Shown here in pieces: positions 48,235 to 59,354 of a stretch of 64,000 bases of DNA. A program made the translations under genes and the position numbers. Source of the stretch: Heterocephalus glaber (lineage: Eukaryota; Chordata; Mammalia; Rodentia; Bathyergidae); NCBI RefSeq assembly GCF_000247695.1, contig NW_004624752.1:1814628-1878627 (forward strand), given 5' to 3'. The notes beneath the pieces were generated by a model that searched no databases, was not told where the DNA came from, and saw only the letters and a program-made list of their open reading frames with translations. The first letter of the stretch is position 1; each line of letters starts with the position of its first letter.

Positions 48235-48380
48235 GTGCATGCATGTGCACGTTCACATGTACACATGAGTGTGACTCCAGGTAGTCGTGTGTGTGAGTGT
48301 GTGTAGGGGTGCAAATGTGCCTATGTGCACATGCAAACTTGTGCGAGTGAGTGTGTCAGGCTGTGTATGCATGTGTGGAA
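48235..48380. repeat. degenerate (TG)n/(TGCA)n tract
   Basis: Interrupted TG-rich sequence with 'gcatgcatgtgcacg' and 'gtgtgtgtgagtgtgtgt' segments, alternating purine-pyrimidine over ~140 bases. It could adopt Z-DNA locally. Confidence 0.8.
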
Positions 48381-49439
48381 AGGCCTCAATGTCTGGGGGA
48401 AGACAGGGACCTGATGTCCACGAACACCACCGCCCAGAGAAGGGAGACCAATTAGAAGCCTTTTATTTGCTTTGTAGCAAGAAAGAAAGATAAATATTCC
48501 AGGTTTGCTTGTTCAAGTCAGGAGATGACACCAACTTTAACAAATAGAGCAGGAACATGAGTGAAAAACAAATGACCACGTGTGAACCCCAGGTCAATGC
48601 AAGACGAACCGGAGGCACAAAAACACCTGCTCACGGTTTGGTGTGGTGCCTGTGACGTGTCCATCTGCGGGTCCACGGGCCAGGACTGGGACAGTCCCCT
48701 CTCCAGCACCCTCAGCCCAGCACCTCGCCTGCCGGCCCTCCCTCCAGGTGCTCTCCAGAGCCGGGAGGGAGCAGAGCAGGACTGCAGCTCAGGCCTCACA
48801 GGTAACCCCGAGGGATGCAGACTCCAGGCAGACAGGGCTATGTGGGCCTGGCTGGGGGCTGCAGGGCTCCCTCTGCCTCCGTCCCCAGCAGCTTCTTTGC
48901 CACTGCCCTCCCTCCTGTGGCTGAAGCAGTGCCCAGGCGCTTATGTGACTTGGGAGGGGGAGGCCAAGGCCCGTTGTCATGGGGACAGGGGTCCTGAGTG
49001 GTAACGGAAGGGGCCCTGCCTTGAGGGGGGCTGGCCGCCCCACAGACACCGGTTCTTGTTTCCTTCCTGAGCTCTGGAGCCCTGACGGCCCTTCGCCTCC
49101 AGATCAGCCTGAGCTCTGAGCTCTGTCCAGTCTCTACCAGGGTGCCCCGGGTCTTCTGCCTGGGGCCTTCTCTGCCCACTGGACTCCGGGAAAGCTCACG
49201 CCCAGCTGGTCCAGCGCATGGCCCCATGGGGCTCCTGCTTCCCAGCCTTCTCTGCTCTGTGGGTTCCTGTCCTCTGTCTCCCCTGGTCCTCGATGCTGAT
49301 GTGCCCAGGCCGTGCTCCACCACTGTCTCCATGAGTTCCTTTCCCGTCCAGGTCTTGGGTTTCCACCAAGGGAGCTGGGAAGGGCCTGAGAGCTTCTTGG
49401 CCCCCTCGGGCTAAGTCCTCCTCAGATGCTTCTCACCAC
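48381..49439. other. unique GC-rich sequence, no gene recognised
   Basis: Overlapping frames up to 164 codons (minus, 48838-49332) with no domain. 48460-48560 is AT-richer and might be part of another conserved island. Confidence 0.38.
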
Positions 49440-49605
49440 GAGGGATGTTATTTTTGCTAAGTACATCTGCAAAACACATCTGTTAATTTTCTGTATTTGT
49501 TTATCCACAGTAAAAATCTGAATTAGTAACTGTTTCACACTGAAGCTCGCAAATAAACAGGAAAGAGACAACACAACAGAAGGGCTCAAGGAAAATGAGC
49601 TCTCA
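49440..49605. promoter_or_regulatory. candidate conserved non-coding element with FOX-like motifs
   Basis: AT-rich island with 'gttatttttgctaag', 'ctgttaattttctg', 'ttgtttatcca' (about 49498-49507), 'gaattagtaactg' and 'gcaaataaacagg' (about 49549-49561). The two FOX-like cores lie ~50 bp apart on opposite strands. It is non-repetitive, with no coding frame. Confidence 0.42.
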
Positions 49606-50384
49606 TGTTCTTAGGCAAGTGATAGGAAAAAGGACAGGAAGGAGAGGACAGGAAGTGGCCTTGGCCAGACCACGTGCCCCAGCCCGTGCCACCCTGTGCT
49701 GCAGAAGAGTACGTGATGGGCCCAGGGAGCTGGCCCAGCTCACTGGGCTCTGTCCTGATGGGGCCCGGGCCACCCAGCCAGAGAGGACCTCAGGAAGGTG
49801 GTGATGTTCCGTGGGCCGCCAGGCTCTGGGGCTGAGCTGCTTGGGGCAAGAGGTGTGGGGTCTGCACCTCCTCACGCCAGTCCTGAGGTCTTCACCACAC
49901 CCCAGCTCTCTCTGCCAGCCCTGTTCAGTTCGTGTTATCAACCCCACTTTCCAGGGCACCGAGGCTGGGGAGGGAGAGGTGGGTGTAGTGCACACGCCTG
50001 CACGCTTGACCAGAATCCCAGTTACTCGGATGGAGAAAGTCAGATGTAAGGAGAGAAGAGGGAGGTGAAGGAGCCGCAGAGGAGGCGCTTGAGGGCCCTA
50101 GTGAGGCTGCCCGGGCAGGCGCCCGGCTCTGGCTGGGGACTTTGCTGGTTGTTTCATTGGGTGGGTCCCACAAGATGTCCTCCTGTGGGTAGCAGCCAGG
50201 GATGCACTGGGTGTCCCCCAGTGCACAGCCACTGCGCAACATCCGCAGCTGAGCTAACAAAGCCCTCAGTAATCTGGCATAGAGTGCACACCCACCAGGG
50301 AGGGGAGTGTGGCTCTGAGGGCTGTCACCACCACCGAGTGACATGAGTCCTCTCCACAGACCCGTATGGTGGCAGCTGAGCAAC
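49606..50384. other. unique GC-rich sequence, no gene recognised
   Basis: Frames of 130 and 152 codons on the minus strand overlap + frames. No domain or repeat is identified. Confidence 0.38.
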
Positions 50385-50515
50385 AGGAGAATCCCTCTGT
50401 GAAGAATTACACATCTTCGGAGTTAATTACAAGAAGCCCCATCATTCTGAGATTAATGGTGAATGGTTATTTTTTTCTTTTCTTTCTTTGTTTAACTTCC
50501 GATGAATGCAGTTGA
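50385..50515. promoter_or_regulatory. candidate conserved non-coding element with homeodomain motifs
   Basis: A short AT-rich island containing 'gaagaattacacatcttcgg', TTAATTA (50423-50429) and 'gagattaatggtg'. A T/C-rich run of 'ttttttcttttctttc' follows. Compositional contrast and motif density are the only support. Confidence 0.38.
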
Positions 50516-51839
50516 AGGAAGCAATCACTATTCTGCCTGAGGATGCAGAGACAATCTCAGGTGCTGAGGGTACGGAGGGGATGTGGAGTCACAGAGCAGG
50601 AGGAGGGGGGCTGGGCAGGGGGTACGGAGTTGTGGTTCACTGGGACCCTCCCAGTATGGACAAGACCTGGGGGTCCCCAGATCTCAACCAACCTACCTGT
50701 TCCTCACACAGACAGTGGGGTATGCAGGGAGCCACCAGCAGCCTGCACAGGCTCAGACCTTTCTGGGTGATATCACTTAGTTCTTGTTCGTCCTGGAGGA
50801 TATTCCATGGGACTGTCACTGCTGGCCCCCTTTCAGGTCAGAGCCCAGCTGTCCCTCCTCTGGGCCAGGGCCAGGGCCAGGACCAGGGCAGGCTGATTCC
50901 TTGCTGCATTATCTGGCTGATGCATCCTCCCACCTCCAGGAGGGGTTGTGTCCTGTGACACCAAGGCAAAGTCCCCACATCCAGTAGAGCCCTGTACCGA
51001 CCTGCCCTGCAGAGAGAGGCCCTTCCTCTGAGCACAGCCTCCCTCCGGCCTCTCGGTGAGGGCCTCAGGGAGCAGCATGACGCCAACCCCAGGACCAGGC
51101 TTCAGGGACCAGGTTGAGTTTCCCACAGCTGTACAGCAAGCAGCTGGGCCTGGGTATTCTGATTTGAACAGGAGGCACCGTCCATAGGCACCAAAGCATT
51201 GCATGGCCCGGTAGGAATGTGTACAACATTGGTGGTGTATGTATCAGTTAAAAATCAATCAATCAATCAACCAATCAGTTGCCTCCTGGCTAGGGGGGCC
51301 AGAAGCCCAAGATCCAGGCATGGGCAGGATGGGCTCCTTCTGGACCCTGGGGCAGGGTCCTCAGTGTGTGGGCAGTGACTTCCCTGTGTGGCCTGGCAGC
51401 CTCCTCTGTCATCTCTTAGGGCAACTTCCTCTCCCAGGCTCCTTGGATCAGGGCCTCCTCATGGATTCCCTTTCACAGGGGACCTCCTCAAAGGCCCCAT
51501 CTCTACATACGCTCACACTCTGCGTCTGGCGCTGGGAGTGCCGAGGTGAGTTTGGGAGACACAGTCCTGCCCATCACCCTGAGGATGGGGATGCCAGGGC
51601 CGTGTGTGTTCTGAGGTGTGTGAGGAGGAGGAGAACGTGAGTGCTAGCTGCTGGCCGCAAGGAGAAGTATTAGGAGCAGCATTGTCCATGGAGGGACACG
51701 GGCAGGACCGCCTCGGCTGAGACAGCAGGGCTGGGGAGCTGGAGAGAGAGCTCAGGAGGAGAAGGGTTGCTGCTGCTGCTGTCCAGGGCGGCTGTTCCCG
51801 GAGCCAGAGAGGAGCCCCACAATGGCGATGCCTCTGTTT
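50516..51839. other. unique GC-rich sequence, no gene recognised
   Basis: It includes a 150-codon + frame (50506-50958) without a domain, a short (GGGCCA)n patch near 50866-50890 and an (AATC)n microsatellite at 51253-51278. Confidence 0.38.
51253..51278. repeat. (AATC)n short microsatellite
   Basis: About six AATC units, with one ACC interruption, next to an A-run. Confidence 0.9.
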
Positions 51840-52065
51840 CCCAAGCTACATACGATCCATGTGTGCGTTTAATAGCAGTCACTGAATTACCAGATTGTAA
51901 TATTATATCTGGCCCCTGCAGGGATCCCATCATCCATTGCATAAACAAACAGCACAGACTCATTAAGTTATTAATATCGTACGCAGCCACAATCACCCTG
52001 TTTACATCTGTGAACAGATTTATGAATAATACAACTATAAATCACCCGGAACCAAGCGAACTCAG
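51838..52065. promoter_or_regulatory. strong candidate conserved non-coding element
   Basis: About 225 bp of unique AT-rich DNA with retained CpGs ('atacgatcc', 'atatcgtacgcagcc') and ordered motifs. These are 'gtgcgtttaatagc', 'gaattaccagattgtaat', 'attgcataaacaaac', 'ttaagttattaat', a canonical FOX core TGTTTACA (51999-52006) and 'tttatgaataatac'. The flanks are GC-rich and unrelated. The low-decay look makes this one of the best enhancer candidates in the window. Confidence 0.5.
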
Positions 52066-52679
52066 GGATGGGGAGGTCTTGCTGGGCCGGGCCCTTGGGT
52101 GGCAGCCCCTACTTGGGCTCTAAGGCCTACCCAGCCCACCCTGGGCTGCAAGCCTCTCCGCCATCTGCCTCCTCACCTCTGTGCTGTGGGTGGCTCTCAC
52201 CCTGGCTTCTGGAGACGCTGTGCAGAGTCTGTGTAAATGGATCAGTGTGTGGAATGGACTGGTCCACCGCAGGCTCCTGGCTGTCGCCCAAGTGCGGATG
52301 CTCTCAGACCCTCCCTGGAGGAAGTGTGGTATCCTCCAAGCCTGGGCAGCAGGGTGGGGGCACTGGGCACCTGCGAAGATGAGAACCGGCTCCGGTCCTG
52401 GCTGTAGGATTTCCTTTCGCCCACCAGTGCAGTCAGTGTCCTCTTGCCCCTGAGATGCCACCTATTCCCAGCAAGCTGGCTGCTGGCCATGGGCATAGCC
52501 CCGGAGTGGGGCTGGAGAGAGCATCTCTCCCGGGGTAGCTCCCTTTGAAGGCACTGGCTGTGTACCATCTTCATCGGCCAAGAGACATGGGGTTCGCATC
52601 CAGGCCGGAGACACCCTACTCTCTCCCTGGGGCTCAGGGAGCAATAACTGTCCCTCATGTGGCTGTGATGGTGTATGGA
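52066..52679. other. unique GC-rich sequence, no gene recognised
   Basis: It contains frames of 104-138 codons on both strands that overlap each other. None has a recognisable domain. Confidence 0.38.
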
Positions 52680-53125
52680 TCTCTCCTTCAGGACTCTAAT
52701 TTTTCTTCATTTTTAAATTTTAAAAGTTTTAATTTTTCTGAGTACATGTTTGTGATAAGTGATGATACCACTCACGGTGGGGCACGCACATAGCACATCT
52801 TAACTATTTTCAAACCTTCCCTTCCCCTCCCTGCACCTCTGGGTCCTCTTGGTGTTTCCAAAAGATCCATCTCCCTGTTTCCTATTATCTATCTTTTAGT
52901 TTGTTCTTTATTTGCACTTTGGGTTTCTTATATAAGAGAAACCACATGATATTTAAGCTGTGGGTCTGATTTATTTCACTTAACATTATGGTCTCAAGTT
53001 GCACCCATTTTTCTACAAGTGACTCAAGCTTATCCTTCTTTATGGCAGAGTAGTGCTCCATTGTGTGTAAATGCATTTTCTCTATCCATTCATCTGTTAA
53101 TGAACACTCAAGACTTTTAAAAGGC
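52680..53125 (-). mobile_element. L1 3' end, antisense
   Basis: Reads as the complement of an L1 ORF2 end and 3' untranslated region: 'gtcctcttggtgtttcc', 'ataagagaaaccacatg', 'atttcacttaacattatgg', 'cagagtagtgctccattgtg' and 'tccattcatctgttaatg' appear in the expected order. The 115-codon minus frame (52885-53232) includes decayed ORF2 C-terminal residues such as HYSAIKKDKLES. Confidence 0.82.
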
Positions 53126-53979
53126 CACTTGAACAGATGGTTCCTTCCTGGGCTTTTCCACACTTTCAAGCCAGGCCTCAGTTTACCTTGGAGGGAGACC
53201 TCTGGAAGGAAGACCAGTGCAGAGCCCCACACAGCCTGTGGACCCTCCCGGCCACTCTGTCCTGTGACTCAGGAAGGCATTGCCAGGCTGGACATCAGCT
53301 CTGCTCACAGGAAGGTGCCCGTGTGTCCCCAGCCCTGCAAGGTGCCCACGGCCTTCCTAGCCCTCACAGGCAGTGGTGGGAGTGTGGGCTCTGCTCCTGC
53401 CGCCATCCCTCTGTGGTAGTCTGACTCCCTGGGGACAGAAGCTGATCTTTCACCCTGGCCCTGTCTCTTCCTCTCTCCCCTGCCAGGTCTCCTTCCTGCC
53501 CTGTCCAACTTTCCACCTCTTCTCTCTCTACCTGCATGGCGCACGTTCTTTTGGAAAAGCTGGACGCCACCTCCTCTTTCACACTCACAGCAAGTCCAGT
53601 GCCGGTGCCTCTGGTCTGCCTGGGCTCCTCATGCACTGCCCTTCCTGGGCCAGGACAGCGGCCACCCTGTCCCAAGGACCCTTTCCTGTGGGTGAAGGAG
53701 TCTTCCTGCCCCTGACCGCTGCTGTCCTAACGACAGCATGGACCATGGATGGGACCTGGGGCTGGATGGCCGTGTAGACACGCAGAGGGATCACGAAAAC
53801 CACCCCCAGTTTACCGCACCTGCCTGTGCTCTCGGAGAACGTTCTTCAGACCAACCCAAACACCAACCCAACACGAAGCAGCACGTTCAGCCGGAGCCTT
53901 TCCGGTCGTGGTGGGTGCAGCTGCAGAACACAGAGCGAGAGCCTGCCTGGGAGACTGGCCGCCTCCGCCTGGCACGGTG
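53126..53979. other. unique GC-rich sequence, no gene recognised
   Basis: Incidental frames up to 134 codons. A pyrimidine-rich stretch lies at 53455-53530. No domain is recognised. Confidence 0.38.
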
Positions 53980-54425
53980 TGAACGGGGCGCTTCTCTATC
54001 ACTCTGCTTACTCACGGCACCAATTTAATTACGCAAACCTGATCCGAGGCCTTAATTAAATTTTAAAAAATGTGGCCTGTTCTCTCTGGAAACAATGGGG
54101 GAAGTCTTTCCACCTCGCTTCCTGCTGAATTAGCTTCTCTGTGAAGCGGCTTTCTGGGGAGACATTGGCAATGCAGATCACCGAGGCGAATGCCCCTCCC
54201 GGGCCTGCGCTTGGCCTCATTATCTGGAAATCTCCTCGGCCCTGACGCACACACCTTTGACAGTCGCCGCAAACCGGGGAAGGTCGGGAAACCGACGCTG
54301 TTTGTCAATTTAATATCGTAGAACAAACAGCCTGAGTCTCTGTCAACAGCCATTATGCGGAATCATATTGTGTTTCCTTTCTATAAATCCAACTCATTAC
54401 CCCGCATGACGGATTTGGGCCTGAT
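53980..54425. promoter_or_regulatory. strong candidate conserved non-coding element (~450 bp)
   Basis: Unique DNA combining AT-rich motif clusters with unusually many CpGs ('gatccgagg', 'gaagcggc', 'caccgaggcgaat', 'cagtcgccgcaaaccgg', 'aaaccgacgc'). Motifs are TAATTA (54026-54031), TTAATTAA (54052-54059), a SOX-type aacaatgg (54091-54098) and a FOX-like aacaaaca (54322-54329). High CpG without GC-island composition, plus motif density, suggests an ultraconserved-type developmental enhancer. An alternative is an unannotated alternative promoter. Confidence 0.52.
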
Positions 54426-55289
54426 CCCACTGTTTGCCTTTCTCGAGTACCGCTGGTTCCTTTCTTGGAACTGTGGTGGCTGGAGCAGGCTAGGTGGTGT
54501 CCGGGCTTCTCTGCAGGGCCATCCAGACCCCACTTCTGTCTGGGAAGGATGGAGGGAACCACAGAATGGGTGGAGGCCTGGGTGAGTGGAGAGCCCAAGA
54601 GGGACGGAGGCCCCGGCCTGCACCTCAGCCTACCCTTCCACTGCAGGGGGACTCCAAGAGCCACCAGAAGACCCACTGGGCCCCAAGCTCTGAGGCCCTG
54701 GTACCTGTTATGTAGGTCTGGCTTTCCAACCCTGCCGTGTGTGTGTGTGTGGGGGGCAGAATTGGAAAGCCATGCCCAGGAAGGACTGATTGTCCGCTCC
54801 CTGCTTACGTGGCCAGTGCTGTCCTGCCCCAGCAAGCCCGCACGTGCTGCTGGCTCCTCTCTCCCCAAAACGGTGAGTCACTGGGAGCCGAGGGCTGGCC
54901 CTAGGCCCTGGGTAGGATGCAGGAAACCAGCAGGAGCTCAGTCTGGCCGGAGCAGAAGTCCACAAGGCGTGGGGATGGCCAGGAAGGCTCTGTGGTCCCA
55001 TAGCCTCTCACAGCCTCTGCTCCTCTTGAGGATGTGCTGGATGCCTTGCAAACCCAGCACCTCCCTCTTTTCATCCCTACTGCCTTGCACCTACCTGCCT
55101 TGTCCACCCACCCCAGGACCTTTGTTATTGTTCTTCCCCTGCCTCTGCCTGATGAGCCCTGTTTGTACCCCTTTGACTTTGGTTCAGTTGCCACCTTCAA
55201 GGGATACGTTGGTTGCCCTATTTACAAGGGCACTTCTGACTCCATAGGCACAGCCTGTCCTGCCTCCTGTGTCTCCCCATTGGCACAAC
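54426..55289. other. unique sequence with an incidental 260-codon frame
   Basis: The + frame 54465-55247 and a 171-codon minus frame (54353-54868) overlap. Both have compositions expected of GC-rich DNA and no domains. A short (TG)n run sits at 54738-54752. Confidence 0.38.
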
Positions 55290-55664
55290 TGTCTTAATCA
55301 TGTTCCTCCAGCAGGGACAGAATACCTGACACCCTCAACTTAAAGGAAGAGAGGTTTATTTTGGCTCACATTTTAGGAGTTTCAGTCCTTGCCTGGGTGG
55401 CCAGCTCCAGGCAGAAGCAGCACAGTAGAAGGGCCTGGTGAAGGAGAGCTGCTCACCTCACCGTGACCTAGAAGCAGAAGGCAAAGGAAGGAGCCGGGAG
55501 GGAGATGAACCCTCCCAGGTCATAGCCTGGTGACGGCCTTTTCTGACAGGCTCACCTTCTGCTAGCAAGTCCGCCATGCTGTCCCCATAATCCAACCACC
55601 TTCCACAAGGCCTCCCTGTGAAGGCAAGAGGCCTAGCGGGAACATCTAGATCTAAGCCACAACA
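55290..55664 (-). mobile_element. MaLR-like solo LTR, antisense, complete
   Basis: 375 bp with TGTCTTAATC on the left and CCACAACA on the right, i.e. TGTTGTGG...AAGACA on the minus strand. Flanking pentamers acaac (55285-55289) and acagc (55665-55669) agree at four of five positions. The interior contains 'gaggtttattttggctcac' and 'ggagagctgctcacctca', as in the other copies. Confidence 0.85.
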
Positions 55665-55952
55665 ACAGCTTACCCATCTGTCTACACTATGGTTTTGTCT
55701 CCCCGCAAAATTCAAGCTGAAACTGAATTCCTCTTGGGGGGTTTCTTCTGCCTGCACTGTTTATAGCTGGGGTCTTCTGGGCAGTGCCTTAAGGTAAATG
55801 AGGCCATAAGGGCGGGTCCTATTGGACCACTTGATGGCATGCATCCACTCCTGACTCTGAAGAGCCGCTCCCCACTAGAAAAATCCTCTCCAAATGTGGC
55901 CCTGACCTTGACTGTGCCAGCCTTCCTCACTGTGAGCCCAGTAACCCTCTTG

Positions 55953-56302
55953 TGTTGGTCAGCTTTCTTCACAGCAGTGAAGTGCCCAGCATGGGCCATT
56001 CATGAGGGAGACAGAGGTTTCTCTTGGCTCATGGTGCTGGAGGTTGAAGTCTGTGGTCTGGTGGCCTATGGGCTGGGGGCCTCTGCTTTGGGTGACACAG
56101 GAGTGGATGTCACATCCTCAGCCAGGAGCAGAGAGAGGAAGAGGGCTAGGTTCCCAGGGAAGTTAGGGATCTAGCTTCCTCCCAGGGGGCCCCTGCAAGG
56201 CTCCACCTCCCCCAGTAGTACTGGGCTGGTGACTGAGCCTTAACCGTAGGCCTTTGAGACCCTGTAGGCTTCCAGTCTCCACCCTGCTTTCCTTACAAAC
56301 CA
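55953..56302 (-). mobile_element. MaLR-like solo LTR, antisense, diverged
   Basis: It begins tgttggtcagctttc. It contains 'gaggtttctcttggctcatgg' (parts), 'gcctatgggctgggggcctc', 'gagagaggaag' and 'aaaccaca' near the end. It is more diverged than its neighbour at 55290 and belongs to a related but different subfamily. The right end is approximate. Confidence 0.6.
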
Positions 56303-56559
56303 CAGTCTTTGGGATTGTTGTGTTGACAGCAACAGAAAATGTCCCGTATTCTGGATGCAGCTTTGTCTCAGCCTCCTCAAGGGCCATCAGAGCAGCTGCA
56401 GCAGAGGTGGGGATTTGAGCCACCCCAGGGTACGTGGCAGGTCAGAGGCTGCTGAGCCTGGGCACTGGCCTGCAGGTCCCACTGGAAGCAATTTCTGCAA
56501 AGCAAAATGTTGAGCTCCCCAGTCCGGCTGTGGAGGGAAGCTTGAGGGTCGCTGTTTCC

Positions 56560-57185
56560 ATGCTCACCAAGGGCCCTGCTCTCCAGTTCATAAATTCATC
56601 CAACAGTAGAGTTTCTGAAAGTGTATAAAGCAGAAATAAGGCTCCCTCCAGACAGAGGAGCTGTGCGGTAAAAATGAAGTGCTCCTTCCATGCGGGCCTT
56701 TTATGGGAGAAGACGGAGGCCCCACCGCAATCTATTCCAAATCACAGCCTCACTCCTAAATCACTTTCACAGCGAGACTGATGTGAGTGATATTATTCCA
56801 ATACGCTTTTCAACGAGATGCAAAATATGTGATAATCATTATTTTAATGTCACTTGGGGCTTCTTGGTCAAGTAAAGATATTTCACAAGCTGCATTTCCA
56901 AGTCAAAGCTGGCTACAAAATATTTAGGAACTTTACCACAGAATCGCCACACCATGAATCAGCACCTTTAATCCCAGACAGGGCTGGAAATAAGAGGCAG
57001 ATAAATTTTCATTCTTTTCGCTTGCTCTCTTACCCACTCCAACTGAAGTGCCCCAGCACTTTGCTGTTCCTGGCCCTGGACCCAGGCCTCTGTCCCTGCA
57101 GCCAAGGCTGTCCTTGTGCCATTAATAATCACAGAAGCCATGACAATGAGAGGCAGAGAACAGCTTTGTTCATTTGGGCAAGCTG
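56560..57185. promoter_or_regulatory. candidate conserved non-coding element cluster
   Basis: A long non-repetitive AT-rich segment with ordered motifs: 'ccaacagtagagtttc', 'gatattattccaatacgc', 'gataatcattattttaatg', 'cttggtcaagtaaag' and 'gctacaaaatatttagg'. Further right are 'gacagggctggaaataag' and 'gccattaataatcac'. Composition contrasts with GC-rich flanks. No credible coding frame, although the 145-codon + frame 56854-57291 crosses it. Confidence 0.42.
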
Positions 57186-57345
57186 TGCTTCTGGCAGAGA
57201 CTCACTTCTGTCTCTCATTTCCTGGAGATGTGTACATGTGGATTTATGCACCCACATAATCTGTCTATGCTATGATGCCTCTCCAATGTGATACGGACAT
57301 TGACCCATGTCACATGCTCCATGGATTAGCTCAGAGGATCTTAGA

Positions 57346-57535
57346 ACAGGGCCTGCCTGAGTCTGGCCCTCAGTTTGGTTTTTAAATAAAGTTTTATTGA
57401 CACCCAGTCCATCTGCAGCTACTTCAAAGCTACAGAGGCAGAGCTGAAGAGTTGCCATGGAGACCACACAGCCCTCCACAGAGAGGGAGGTATTTACTCT
57501 TGGGCCTTGTACGGAAAAATCACCTTTTTCCCTCA
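57346..57535 (+). mobile_element. ancient DNA-transposon (hAT-type) relic
   Basis: The order 'tctggccctcag', 'ttttaaataaagttttattg', 'cagctacttcaaagctacagaggcagagctg' (parts), 'gttgccatggagaccac' and 'ggtatttactcttggg' matches a very common mammalian non-autonomous repeat I associate with hAT elements. The family name is not certain and the terminal inverted repeats are not visible. Confidence 0.55.
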
Positions 57536-57639
57536 GGTCAGTAAGGGTGTGACTGGGTGAGCCCACGTGAGTTGCTCTGACCTCCTGACCTGCCTGTGTC
57601 ACCCTGCTGCTTTGACATCTGCACCCACCTCCTCTGCTT

Positions 57640-58343
57640 GCTGTTTTTTGTCTTCAAAAATCAAAAACAAAAGCCTCAAACAACCCTAAAATCTTAAAAT
57701 CAAACATAACCGTCCAAACTGCCAAGAATGTAAATAGATCCTGAACCAAAGAGCAACTTTGGAACATCTGAGAGGAGTTTCTCACAATTTTCTTTGGAAA
57801 TAAGAGAGACATATGGACTATCCATTTTATTTATTTCATAATGAACATTGCTGGTAGAAATACCACAAAATAAATGTGGCAGAGAAAAAAAACTTCACAC
57901 AGGAAAATGTATTATTATCATTTTTCACAAAATTTAAATATGGAAAATTTAACTAGGAAAAATTTGAACTATATAAGAAGTTTATGTACTTAAAAAGAAA
58001 ACTCACAGTGTTGATGATTGGTATAATTGGTAAAACCTGGCAAAACTATATGAATTATTGAATCAAACATTTATAAAAGTTTTACCCAAGTAGTTGATGC
58101 ACACAAAATTGGTTTTAGCAAAATAAAACTGAAAATAAAGCTACTTATCTGAGTTGTTTAAAAAATAACTGAAGAATCATAGTAGTTTAAAAAGTTCTGT
58201 TTCAATAAACCTTGATTGATGGTTGTGATTCTATTTTTAATATTATATTTATTAAAATTAAATCAGATGTCCATATGGGTTTAAACTATCCTAATTCTAT
58301 AAGCTCATCATTCATCAAAATATTCAACCATCTACCTTCCTCC
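57640..58343. other. AT-rich sequence, unassigned
   Basis: Strongly AT-rich with short A/T runs, no coding frame and no repeat family I can name. It may be a mixture of conserved and decayed LINE sequence. Confidence 0.35.
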
Positions 58344-58692
58344 CAGCTTTTCTTCCATCCCTCCACCATCCATCCAACCCATCCATCCACTTACCCACCA
58401 TCCATCCCCTATCCAGCCACCCATCTGTCCACCATCCATCCATCACCATCCACAGTCTATCTTCCATCCATCCATCCATCCATCCATCCATGCATTCACC
58501 CATCCATCACCCACCATCCGTCTCCCACCCCCCTCTATTCACCACACATCCACTCATCCACCATCCATTATCCATCCACCATCCACTCCATCCACTATCC
58601 ATCCACCTATCCATCATCCATCCCCACGCATCTCCCACCCATCCACTCATCCATTCACACATCTACCATCCATCCAGCCAGCCAGCCAGCCA
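58344..58692. repeat. (CATC)n/(CCAT)n tetranucleotide array
   Basis: About 350 bases of imperfect CATC repeats with a cleaner core (about 58459-58490) and a terminal (CCAG)n patch. The 165-codon Ser/His/Pro/Ile frame over it merely translates the array. Confidence 0.95.
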
Positions 58693-59354
58693 TTGAGTCA
58701 ATTGGCTAATCTTTAATTCATTTCACAAAAATTTTGAAATGGTAGAAAAGAATATATAAGTAAAATAACCAATATGTTAGAATCTGGAAAATATTATCAG
58801 AACTGGAAGTTGAACCAGTAAAAGATGGGAAAGAAGATATTTAGACCATTGGCCCTAGATCAGCACCAACTGGAGCCCACACTCAGTTCCAAGCTTCTTA
58901 GTGGGCAAGGCAAGCCCATCCAGTCATATGTCCTTCCAGCCTGTGAGGAGAAAACACACCAACATGATGAGAAAAGCGAATCCTGGCTTGGCATTTAGGT
59001 CTGGAACACTTTCATTCCAGTTCCTTCTCTGGGGCCGGCCACAGCAGAGAGTGTCCTCTGGAACATACCTAAGGGCCATGCCAGAGTGGATCTTCTACAG
59101 CTGTTGATGACACCAGTGCTTAGTGTGTGTGCAAAGACACGAAGACAGATCACAGATTGGGAGGAGCAATCTCTGGGCTTCACTGGACCTGCTCCAATGT
59201 CTTTCTTTGCAAAATACAGTAATTCAGATAGTCTAGTCATTGAGAGCAATCATTCCAACAGAAAGGCTGAACCTGTGAGATGAGATAGGGTTAGACCCCC
59301 ATTAGGGTTTTCTTGTTAAACCGTGGTTTAGTTATGGATTGGATCATACAGCCA
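58693..59354. other. sequence without recognised gene or repeat
   Basis: Mixed composition. The short frames near 58901-59283 have no recognisable features. Confidence 0.35.

Noticed and set aside
52885..53232. 115-codon minus frame as a gene
   Set aside because: It contains a decayed L1 ORF2 C-terminus joined by chance to flanking DNA.
54465..55247. 260-codon + frame as a gene
   Set aside because: Composition is that of random GC-rich DNA, it overlaps a 171-codon minus frame, and no domain, splice signal or promoter is visible.
58212..58709. 165-codon Ser/His/Pro/Ile-rich protein
   Set aside because: It is the direct translation of a (CATC)n microsatellite.
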